DNA from: Turicimonas muris
Lineage (GTDB): Bacteria; Pseudomonadota; Gammaproteobacteria; Burkholderiales; Burkholderiaceae_F
DNA: 64,000 nucleotides
Direction of reading: 5' to 3'
NCBI RefSeq assembly: GCF_002221595.1
Contig: NZ_NHMP01000011.1
Span: forward strand, 1 to 64,000
Of the stretch, positions 43,138-50,769 are shown piece by piece (position 1 is the stretch's first letter; the number at the start of each line of letters is the position of its first letter). The notes beneath the pieces are model-generated. The model saw nothing but the letters and a program-made list of their open reading frames with translations, made no database searches and was not told where the DNA came from. The translations under genes and the position numbers were made by a program.

Positions 43138-45438
43138 TTACGCCTTTTTAACATCGACAAGAGTTGAACAAATACTGGTTCCAGTTCCAAGAACCTCAAC
43201 AGTATCGTTGGTGAGAACAGAAGATGAATTAAATCCGTTTTGTCCCATCCACCATCCGTTTTCGAGACATAAAACGCCAGGGAGGATGTCATCATTCACA
43301 ATTGCAACTGTCGGGTGCTGGCCTCTGTCGTTGTAAACAACAACTTTGTCGCCTTGTTTAATTCCTCTTGCTTGTGCATCTTTGGTATGCATCTGGACTG
43401 TCGGTTCTTTTGCAAAGAGTTCATCAAGCCATTCATTATTCTGGAAGCTTGTATGAATGTTGCGAATAACCTTTCTCTGGATGGCCATAAGAGGATATTT
43501 CTTCGCTAGCTCAGGATTGCCGACAGGACTTTCCTTGACCTGACGATAGGTGACTACAGGTAAGAAACCTTTGGCTGCCCACGGTTCGCAGAACAAATGA
43601 GCTTTGCCAGTCGGGGTATAGAATTTCCCGTCTTTGAAAGGAATCCAAGGACCCTTAACCGGGCAGACAGGACCCTTCTTAATTTCTTCATAGGTAATGC
43701 CGGAAGGTTTAAGAACATTTCTGATCATCTGCTCGACCGGCACGATGTAGCGGTCACCAAAGCCAAGTCTCTTGGCTAGTTCTCCGAAAATGACATAGTC
43801 AGGCTTGGCCTCTCCTTGCGGTTCTACTGCTTTTTCAATTAATTGGACGTAATGGTTTCTGGTGCCTGCCATTACGGAGTCGTATTCGAAGACAGTTGTG
43901 GCCGGAAGAAGGATATCCGCATAGGTCGCTGTTGGAGTCATGATACTTTCTGCAACAACAAAGAAAGGAACGCTCTTTACGGCTTCAATTACCTTATTAG
44001 CATTAGGCCACTGGCCAACAATGCCGCAAGTCTGGGTGTACCAGAAGTTAATCTTATTGGGTTTGCCAGCTAGGACATATTCACCAAGCTTTGCGGTTGG
44101 AATAGGAGCAACTTTCTTGGGTTTTTCTAATGGAGCAGGAATAGGCGCGCCAAACTTAGCCATTTGCTGTGCTCCGCCTGCATCGCATATGCCTGTTCCG
44201 GCTTTGCCGATATTTCCGGTGAGGAAGGCAAGGTAGTACTGACCGCCGACTGCCTGAGAGCCAAATTCAGTTCTTTGGAAAGAGCCCATGTTGTTAACGA
44301 TCATGGAAGCTTTGCTTGTTGCATAATCATGGGCTAATTCTTTGACAGTAGCTGCCGGAACGCTGGTTGTTTTTTCTACGGCTTCCGGAGTCCAAGGTTC
44401 CGCTTGTTCGAGAACCATAGTCAAAACAGTTTTGTATTCTGGGTTGTCTTTTACTTGGAGTTGCGGGACTACACCGGGGGCATCATGGCGCGCTAACTTG
44501 TTTGTTTTGCTATCAAGCACTAAGTAAGAGTTAGGATCTTTGAGATCTTCTCTAAGAAGTTTTCCATCTTTTCCAACTAAATAGCCTGCGCCAGTATGTT
44601 CTTGTAAGAATTTAGTGTCAAGAAGGTTATTTTCCCCAATCCAGCGGATCATACCCAGGGCAAGCGCACTGTCGGTACCAGGGATAATTGGAACCCACTT
44701 GTCTGCTCGATAGGCAGTTTCATTTTTACGAGGATCAATTACAACTATCTTGGCACCATTTTCTTTTGCCTTTAGATAATAGTGCCAATAAGCTTGCATA
44801 GTCACAAGCGGATTGTTTCCCCAACAAATGATGTATTTTGCTTGATCAATAGTGTCACGCGTATCCACATAACGTTTACCTACCATAGGCATCATGGTGG
44901 CGGTAACAGCTGAGCAACATAAGGAGCCTGCTGTTCTTGTAGTGCCTCCCAAATAGTTACCGAAGGCAACCTGAGAAGGATTGAATAGACTGTCCATATT
45001 TCCAGAGGCGGACGTAAAGAGCAAAGACTCCGAGCCTCCTTTTTGGATAGCCTCTTTAATTTTTGCTGCGATGGTGTCTAGGGCTTCATTCCAGGAGATT
45101 CTTTCAAACTTAGCTTCTCCTCTCTCTCCAACACGCTTCATCGGATAAAGAATTCTGTCTTTGGCGTAAACCCATTTGATTCGAGAAAGACCTCTAGCAC
45201 AAGGTTTTCCGTCAAAGGCATTTGCATTTCCAATTTTTTCAATTACACCGTCTTTTACATAAGCACGTAAATTGCAGTGGAGACATTCCATTGAGCAGGT
45301 TGCCTGGAAAGTTTTATATTGCTTATCTGGATCGGAGGCTTGCATCGCGCTGGCCATCGCCGGGCAACCCGCTGCTGCAGAGGTGAGCCCGAAGAGGGTG
45401 AGAAAGTCGCGACGATTAATTTTGGGTAGTTTTTTCAT
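43138..45438 (-). CDS. Tat-exported molybdopterin oxidoreductase, DmsA/PhsA-like
   Basis: 766 residues. The Tat signal is INRRDFLTLFGLTSAAAG. The [4Fe-4S] ligands C48, C52, C55 and C80 have spacing CX3CX2CX24C. The Mo-ligand position falls in GSLCCSAV (C174, C175, S176), so Cys or Ser ligation is possible. IDPRKNETAYRADKWVPIIPGTDSALALGM and PTATYADILLPATTVFEYD are typical bis-MGD segments. The substrate is unknown. It is distinct from the 6-kb enzyme: shorter, with different cluster spacing and no DmsC, TorD or Nap-like partners. An AraC regulator lies upstream on the same strand. Confidence 0.9.
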   Translation of the reverse strand: MKKLPKINRRDFLTLFGLTSAAAGCPAMASAMQASDPDKQYKTFQATCSMECLHCNLRAYVKDGVIEKIGNANAFDGKPCARGLSRIKWVYAKDRILYPMKRVGERGEAKFERISWNEALDTIAAKIKEAIQKGGSESLLFTSASGNMDSLFNPSQVAFGNYLGGTTRTAGSLCCSAVTATMMPMVGKRYVDTRDTIDQAKYIICWGNNPLVTMQAYWHYYLKAKENGAKIVVIDPRKNETAYRADKWVPIIPGTDSALALGMIRWIGENNLLDTKFLQEHTGAGYLVGKDGKLLREDLKDPNSYLVLDSKTNKLARHDAPGVVPQLQVKDNPEYKTVLTMVLEQAEPWTPEAVEKTTSVPAATVKELAHDYATSKASMIVNNMGSFQRTEFGSQAVGGQYYLAFLTGNIGKAGTGICDAGGAQQMAKFGAPIPAPLEKPKKVAPIPTAKLGEYVLAGKPNKINFWYTQTCGIVGQWPNANKVIEAVKSVPFFVVAESIMTPTATYADILLPATTVFEYDSVMAGTRNHYVQLIEKAVEPQGEAKPDYVIFGELAKRLGFGDRYIVPVEQMIRNVLKPSGITYEEIKKGPVCPVKGPWIPFKDGKFYTPTGKAHLFCEPWAAKGFLPVVTYRQVKESPVGNPELAKKYPLMAIQRKVIRNIHTSFQNNEWLDELFAKEPTVQMHTKDAQARGIKQGDKVVVYNDRGQHPTVAIVNDDILPGVLCLENGWWMGQNGFNSSSVLTNDTVEVLGTGTSICSTLVDVKKA

Positions 45439-45567
45439 CGTCTTTCCTTGGTTTAAGCAGAAAGTCTGCAGAATTAGTGTAGGAGAAAACGATGTAATGG
45501 TTAATAAGGAATATCTGTATTTATTTATCTTAAAGAGAAAAAGCCTTTATCTATACAAGAATAAAAT

Positions 45568-46566
45568 TTAGTAAAAAACGGATTGGTTTCTTTTTTCTGA
45601 AGGAGTTATTCCGAACTCTTCTTTAAATAGACGAGAGAAGTGAGAAACCTGCTTAAAACCATTTCTTTTTGCTATTTCCTCCACTGAAAAATGCCGGCAA
45701 TGTTCTTCACTCAACATTACGCTTGCACGTTTTAGGCGGAAACCCATTAATTGTTTGTGAACAGTAGTTCCTCGTTGGCGGAAGGCTTGCGAGAGATATT
45801 GTTTTGACACGGTTAGTTCGGCGGCGATATCGCTGAGTTGAAGAGATGGATCTTTGAATCTTCTTCTTATCACTTCGTTTCCCTTGTACCACAGAAAGTC
45901 TAGATGCGTTTGAGTCGTCAAAGCAGTATTGACTTCCAGCTCTTTGAAACTGGGACGAAGGTAAGAGAACAGACCGTCAAGCACTAATTCATGCGTATCT
46001 AGCGGGAGGAAAGGAAGGGATTTGAAGGTGGTCGTCAAGACAGAAGAAAATAATTTGTTTGCTGCACTTTTGGATTTGAAAATTCTTCCGCAGTAGAGCT
46101 CCGGATCATGTTTCGTGTGAGTCAATACATAGGGTTCGGATAGAAGAGCCAGGATGAAGTCGACTCGTTTATCACTTTTGATAGTAATTTTTTGAAGTGC
46201 CTCGTAAAAGACAAATTCTCCTTCTCGGATATCTTCCGGGGACTGGTTACCTTCCGCAATCTCGCAGTCTCCTCGGAAGATATAAATGAAGAACAGGCAA
46301 TGGTTCTGAATCTCAAAAGATTTGGCTTGGAAGCTTAAGTTGCATGCATCACAAGAAATGCGGTTGATAACTCCCAGGCTAATTTTTTCCTGCAAAACCT
46401 TATATTTGAAATGGTGGTTTGTGTTCTGACGGCATTCAAGAAGATTAAAAGATATGAGATTATGTCTTATGCTCTCCAGAAATTCTAAGAAAGGATTTTC
46501 TGTTTTATGGAGCCGGTCAGAGGTTTCTCCTCGACAATTGGATTTTGAACTCGGACTAGATTTCAT
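45568..46566 (-). CDS. AraC-family transcriptional regulator
   Basis: 332 residues. The N-terminal ligand domain has a cupin-like stretch (FFIYIFRGDCEIAEG near 95). The C-terminal double helix-turn-helix covers about 230-325 (DIAAELTVSKQYLSQAFRQRG; VEEIAKRNGFKQVSHFSRLFKEEFGITPSEKR). It lies 129 bp upstream of the DmsA-like gene in the same direction and probably controls it. Confidence 0.88.
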   Translation of the reverse strand: MKSSPSSKSNCRGETSDRLHKTENPFLEFLESIRHNLISFNLLECRQNTNHHFKYKVLQEKISLGVINRISCDACNLSFQAKSFEIQNHCLFFIYIFRGDCEIAEGNQSPEDIREGEFVFYEALQKITIKSDKRVDFILALLSEPYVLTHTKHDPELYCGRIFKSKSAANKLFSSVLTTTFKSLPFLPLDTHELVLDGLFSYLRPSFKELEVNTALTTQTHLDFLWYKGNEVIRRRFKDPSLQLSDIAAELTVSKQYLSQAFRQRGTTVHKQLMGFRLKRASVMLSEEHCRHFSVEEIAKRNGFKQVSHFSRLFKEEFGITPSEKRNQSVFY

Positions 46567-47045
46567 TATCTTGAAAGGAAGTGAATTTTTATCTAAAGTG
46601 GAGATTATTATTCATTGTAATCGCAACCGATTATCTTATTAGCCTTTGATTCAGCTGAACTGAAGGAAACAGATATTTTCCTAGAGTGTAAGATTGGATT
46701 ACAGCGGATTTTAGTCTGCTGAAGTCCACGTTAAAAAAACTCTTGAATAAAAGTCTTTCAGCTGTTTTCTTATGAAAACTAGAGGAAGAAATAAGCTCCC
46801 GTGGAAACCCAAAAATAACGCTCAGAAAGACTTTGTTTTTTTGTAGATGTATGATCCTGTTCCACTTCCAAATCATTCGACAAAACTCAAAGAAAATCGC
46901 TTAACGATGACAGCCCATTTGTCATTCTTTGGTGGCTGAAATTGTAAGATCCGTCAGTAAGCTATGAAGTGAAATCAGGTCTCTTCCGGAAGGTTGAGAC
47001 AGGTTAGTTGTTTTTTATAAAAAGAAGTAGTTATAAGGTATTTAA
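46567..47045. other. Intergenic region between AraC gene and dnaB
   Basis: 479 bp with no supported gene. An 81-codon minus-strand reading frame at 46631-46876 lacks a ribosome binding site and resembles no family. The region holds AraC's upstream sequence and the dnaB promoter. Confidence 0.55.
46994..47021 (+). promoter_or_regulatory. Sigma70-type promoter of dnaB
   Basis: -35 TTGAGA (46994-46999), 16-bp spacer, -10 TATAAA (47016-47021), 24 bases before the dnaB ATG. dnaB thus has its own promoter after separation from the ribosomal protein operon. Confidence 0.55.
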
Positions 47046-48452
47046 ATGGAAAATCCGTCTGCACCTGCTAATGAATTAAAAGAACTGAGACTTCCTCCTT
47101 TCTCAAAAGAGGCTGAAGACAGTATCCTCGGCGCATTGTTGGTCGACAACAGTGCCCTGGATATCATTTCTGACAAAATCAATGCCAACGACTTCTATGA
47201 CTACGGCAATAGGCTCATTTTCGAACACATCCTTAAACTTGTCGAAAATGATCATCCTGCAGATGTCATTACCGTTGCTGACAGTCTGAAAGAGATGAAT
47301 CAGGAGAAAGAGACCGGTGGAATTGAATACCTCAATCGTCTGGCCGACTATTCTCCCGGTTCTGCTAACCTAATTCGCTACGCAGAAATTCTTCGAGATC
47401 GTTCTATCCGAAGAAAATTAATTTCAGTAGGATCAGAAATTTCTGCCCAAGCCTTTACTCCTGAAGGATTGCAGGCCGAGGACTTACTGGATCAGGCCGA
47501 AGCAAAGGTTTTGGCTATTTCGGAAGATCTGGAGAGAAGCTCAGGCGATTTTATTTCTTTAGGTGCAGCTCTTAAAACTCTTGAAGAACAGCTCAAGGAA
47601 CTGATGGAAAATCCGGTTCCGGAGGGCCAGTTCAGAGGTATTCGAACAGGTTTTGCCGATCTGGATAAGATGACCGACGGTATGCATGATGGTGAACTCA
47701 TTATTGTTGCAGGTCGTCCTGCCATGGGCAAAACAGCTTTTGCTTTGAACGTTGCTCTTCAAGTGGCATTGGACGGTTTGCCGGTCGGGATTTTCTCTTT
47801 GGAAATGGGTGCGGATCAGCTCGCTAACCGTATGATCAGCTGTCTTGCAGAAATTCCTCAGGACAATCTTAAAACCGGACGTTTGGATGCAGACCAATGG
47901 GGCCGTTTCTACAATGGCGTCCAAACCATGAAAGATCTCAACCTGCTTATTGATCAAGGCAATGACTTGTCAGTGATGAACATCCGTTCTCGTGCAAGAA
48001 AACTTAAGAGCCGTTACGGCAAATTAGGCCTTATCGTCATTGACTATTTGCAGTTGGCCAGCGCAACCAGCGGGGGAGTTATGTCAGAAAACCGTGCGGT
48101 TGAAGTCAGTGCGATTTCCCGCGGACTCAAGGCCCTGGCCAGAGAACTGGGAGTCCCTGTTATGGCTTTGTCTCAGCTGAACCGTGATTTGGAAAAACGC
48201 GGGGATAAAAGACCGATGATGAGCGACTTGAGAGAATCCGGTGCTATCGAACAGGATGCTGACTTGATCCTTTTCTTATACAGAGACTGTGTTTATAACA
48301 AAGTCGAAGGAAATGAAAGAGATGCTGAACTCATTATCGGCAAACAAAGAAGCGGCCCTACCGGCACAATAGGTATGATCTTCGAAGGAGAATTTACTCG
48401 ATTCAAGAGTAAAGCATACGGGTACCAAGAAGAGTACCAACCGCAGGATTAA
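47046..48452 (+). CDS. dnaB: Replicative DNA helicase
   Basis: 468 residues. N-terminal domain (PPFSKEAEDSILGALLVDN) binds primase; the RecA-like helicase domain has Walker A GRPAMGKTAFALN near 223 and Walker B LIVIDYLQL near 325. Length is normal and there is no intein. It unwinds DNA ahead of the fork and is loaded with PriB help at restart. Confidence 0.97.
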   Translation: MENPSAPANELKELRLPPFSKEAEDSILGALLVDNSALDIISDKINANDFYDYGNRLIFEHILKLVENDHPADVITVADSLKEMNQEKETGGIEYLNRLADYSPGSANLIRYAEILRDRSIRRKLISVGSEISAQAFTPEGLQAEDLLDQAEAKVLAISEDLERSSGDFISLGAALKTLEEQLKELMENPVPEGQFRGIRTGFADLDKMTDGMHDGELIIVAGRPAMGKTAFALNVALQVALDGLPVGIFSLEMGADQLANRMISCLAEIPQDNLKTGRLDADQWGRFYNGVQTMKDLNLLIDQGNDLSVMNIRSRARKLKSRYGKLGLIVIDYLQLASATSGGVMSENRAVEVSAISRGLKALARELGVPVMALSQLNRDLEKRGDKRPMMSDLRESGAIEQDADLILFLYRDCVYNKVEGNERDAELIIGKQRSGPTGTIGMIFEGEFTRFKSKAYGYQEEYQPQD

Positions 48453-48459
48453 AAGGAAT

Positions 48460-48945
48460 ATGTGGCTTAGCATTATTTTATGGATAGTGGCCGTGCTGCT
48501 GATCATTGTCGGATTGGCCGGCACTATTATTCCGGCTCTTCCGGGTTTGCCGATGATTTTCTTCGGAGCTTGGCTGGCCGGATACATTGATGATTATCAA
48601 AAAATTGGAGTCACTCCAATTGTCATTATCGGCGTACTGACGGTTATCGGCCTGATTATTGATTGGGTCGGACAGTCACTCGGGGCAAAGAAAGCGGGGG
48701 CAACGAAACTTGGAATTATCGGTTCCATGATCGGAACTTTCGTTGGAATTTTTACTGGTCTTTGGGGATTGCTTTTTATGCCTTTAATTGGGGCGGCAAT
48801 CGGCGAATTCATTGACCATCAGGATATGATCAGAAGCGGCAAGGTTGGAGTTGCCACTTGGATCGGGATGATAATCGGCACTGTAGTCAAGCTTGGTTTG
48901 GCTTTCACTATGGTCGGGATTTTGATTGCTGCCTGGTTTATCTAA
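48460..48945 (+). CDS. DUF456 family membrane protein
   Basis: 161 residues, mostly hydrophobic, about four to five helices. GLAGTIIPALPGLPMIFFGAWLAG is the DUF456 signature and a Gly-rich repeat (GATKLGIIGSMIGTFVG) follows. Function unknown. It starts seven bases after dnaB. Confidence 0.82.
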   Translation: MWLSIILWIVAVLLIIVGLAGTIIPALPGLPMIFFGAWLAGYIDDYQKIGVTPIVIIGVLTVIGLIIDWVGQSLGAKKAGATKLGIIGSMIGTFVGIFTGLWGLLFMPLIGAAIGEFIDHQDMIRSGKVGVATWIGMIIGTVVKLGLAFTMVGILIAAWFI

Positions 48946-48954
48946 AAGAAATAG

Positions 48955-49110
48955 TGAACTACCGCAGACTGAAGTCTGCGGCTTCTCCGGAGCGTACTCC
49001 GGCTTCTAACGATCTTCTCTCTCCATAAGGAGTTCGAAACACCGTGGGCGTGTTCACAAAAACACCCTCATCGAGTCCGAGCAACTTTTTCAGCCACTCA
49101 TCCCCGAGTT
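48955..49110 (-). ncRNA. Predicted omega RNA of TnpB
   Basis: In IS605-type elements the 3' end of tnpB and the adjacent element end encode the guide scaffold RNA, with the guide read from flanking DNA. Here that is the minus-strand 3' part of tnpB through the hairpin at 48962-48981; the guide would come from sequence below about 48955, inside the end of the DUF456 gene. The boundaries are inferred, not seen. Confidence 0.35.
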
Positions 49111-50287
49111 CGTTGCGTCCAATATTTATGGCAGAATTCGTATCAGCGTTAATTTGTACCCCTTGTTTAGTCAGATATAAGCCTCGCTTGATACGTTTAC
49201 CACTGAAAGTTTTCTTTACTCCCTTCTCATAATCCGGTATATCGTCAAAATCTAAAGCACTTGCTTTGGATGTGTAACTCTCAGAAACTAGACTGACTTC
49301 TATTCCGTACTCCTGACCTTTATAGATAAGCTGTTCGATCAATTTGGAATGCGGAAGATTTACGAAGTTCTGATTATTTCTTCGACCCATATTACTCAAC
49401 TGCTTCCAAAATTTGTTTTTCCCAATGATGATACGACCGATGTCTTGTAATACGCAAAAATCTATAATGGTCCGACTTATTTTGTGCAAGGCATCATCAA
49501 TTCTTCTCTGTCGTTTGAACGATACTGATGCCAGATGTTTCAAATGTCCCTTGGATCGTAGTTGAGCTGCACGCTTGTTGTAGCTTTGATTGAGCATTTT
49601 CAAAAACCCGCCTTTAACCAAAATCGGTCTTGTTCCGGGTTTGGTCGATACGATAGCTGCGAAGTTATTGACGCCTAAATCAATACAGACTGCTTCTTGA
49701 CGATTCAACGAGACTGTTCTCTCATTCTCCTTAATTTGATAGGTCAGTTCTACAACGAAACTGTTTCCTTTGGGGATAATTCTCAAGTCTCCCGCTAAAC
49801 TGCCTGTAGCTTTTGCGTTGAACGACTGATTCGAACAACTCCTGACTATTATCGGATTGAAGCCGACTGTATCGGCTCCCGTAATAATCAGGCGATGGTT
49901 CTCAATCTTATAGCCGTTTCTTCCCACGCAAAATGTACGATATTTGTTTCGGTAGCCAGGCAGTTTTGGTTTACCTAAAAATTTCTCCGGATGCTTTTTA
50001 TACTCCGCAGACGCTTTGGCAAAGGACTTGAACTGCTTGACAACAATCTGACCTTGCCTTTGAGCCGAAGCTGCCGAAGGCATTGCTCGGTAATCCTGAG
50101 GGTATTGTTCTCGCAATGCTCGATCAAGCTCTGCTCGGGTATACGGAGCCTTCTTATCGAAAAGACGATGACGTAAGATATATGAAGCACAATTGCCCAG
50201 CTTCCTGGCTAATGAGCACAAACGAGCGCTTGCCGTCCAGTTGGGATGGCTACGGTTGATAATAATTCGTTCTACTCTTTGAGGCAT
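48959..50287 (-). CDS. tnpB: TnpB RNA-guided nuclease of IS605 type
   Basis: 442 residues from the ATG at 50287. The RuvC core shows the first Asp in AVCIDLGVNNFAAIV and the last in NADTNSAINIGRN. The usual RuvC-II Glu position reads IIIGKNKFWKQ; a candidate replacement Glu lies later in SLVSESYTSKASALD. The zinc-finger CxxC pairs usual in TnpB are absent. This matches a TnpB subgroup with a rearranged active site. The stop codon falls beside the terminal hairpin. Activity cannot be judged, but the reading frame is intact. Confidence 0.88.
   Translation of the reverse strand: MPQRVERIIINRSHPNWTASARLCSLARKLGNCASYILRHRLFDKKAPYTRAELDRALREQYPQDYRAMPSAASAQRQGQIVVKQFKSFAKASAEYKKHPEKFLGKPKLPGYRNKYRTFCVGRNGYKIENHRLIITGADTVGFNPIIVRSCSNQSFNAKATGSLAGDLRIIPKGNSFVVELTYQIKENERTVSLNRQEAVCIDLGVNNFAAIVSTKPGTRPILVKGGFLKMLNQSYNKRAAQLRSKGHLKHLASVSFKRQRRIDDALHKISRTIIDFCVLQDIGRIIIGKNKFWKQLSNMGRRNNQNFVNLPHSKLIEQLIYKGQEYGIEVSLVSESYTSKASALDFDDIPDYEKGVKKTFSGKRIKRGLYLTKQGVQINADTNSAINIGRNELGDEWLKKLLGLDEGVFVNTPTVFRTPYGERRSLEAGVRSGEAADFSLR
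48962..48981. repeat. Subterminal hairpin, tnpB-side end
   Basis: Nine-base arms CCGCAGACT/AGTCTGCGG around GA. It mirrors the hairpin at 50715-50734. Confidence 0.85.
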
Positions 50288-50288
50288 T

Positions 50289-50702
50289 ATGGATTTCTCT
50301 TCTTCAGCACATTGCGTTTTCAATCTGAGAATTCATCTCGTCTTCGTCGTTGCTTATAGAAAAAAGGTGATTTCGGAGTCCATTTTGACACGAATGGGTG
50401 AAATCTTCAAAGAGGTGTGCCAAGACTATAATGATGAACTTCGAGAATTTTCGGGGGAATCGGATCACGTTCACTTATTGGTGGAAATTTCTCCTTCAGT
50501 AAGAATTTCAGATTTAGTGAGGACTCTAAAATCTGTCTCCTCTGGAAAAATTCGACAAGAGTTCAGTCAACAAATTCGTCACTACCTATGGGGAAAGAGG
50601 TTTTGGACGAGAAGTTACTGCGTGATTTCTGTGGGCGATGGAGCCCCGACACAAGTCATTGAGAAATACATTCAGAAACAAAAATGCCCTACAAACAATT
50701 AA
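50289..50702 (+). CDS. tnpA: IS200/IS605 Y1 transposase
   Basis: 137 residues. The HUH motif is in GESDHVHLLVEI (HVH near residue 60) and the catalytic Tyr in VIEKYIQKQ near 126. GAGG lies five bases upstream of the ATG. It moves single-stranded element DNA by peel-and-paste and pairs divergently with tnpB. Confidence 0.92.
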   Translation: MDFSSSAHCVFNLRIHLVFVVAYRKKVISESILTRMGEIFKEVCQDYNDELREFSGESDHVHLLVEISPSVRISDLVRTLKSVSSGKIRQEFSQQIRHYLWGKRFWTRSYCVISVGDGAPTQVIEKYIQKQKCPTNN

Positions 50703-50714
50703 GCCCCTATCTAT

Positions 50715-50734
50715 CCGCAGGCTGAAGCCTGCGG
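50715..50734. repeat. Subterminal hairpin, tnpA-side end
   Basis: Nine-base arms CCGCAGGCT/AGCCTGCGG around GA. Same structure as at the other end with one covarying pair. Confidence 0.85.
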
Positions 50735-50769
50735 AATTCCGGGGTCTTTCGTTAAAAACAGGAAAAAAT

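Larger units (their letters stand above)
48955..50745. mobile_element. IS200/IS605-family insertion sequence with divergent tnpA and tnpB
   Basis: Two divergent genes abut start to start. Matching subterminal hairpins (48962-48981 and 50715-50734) differ only in one compensatory pair, as expected for Y1-transposase recognition structures. Termini are approximate because these elements lack inverted repeats and make no target duplications. It is inserted between the DUF456 gene and phoH. Confidence 0.85.

Noticed and set aside
46631-46876. 81-codon minus-strand reading frame between AraC gene and dnaB
   Set aside because: No ribosome binding site, no family resemblance, composition like random AT-rich DNA.
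50638-50769. N-terminal extension of the PhoH-like protein reading back into the IS605 end
   Set aside because: The frame overlaps tnpA and the IS hairpin; a ribosome binding site supports the ATG at 50770 instead.
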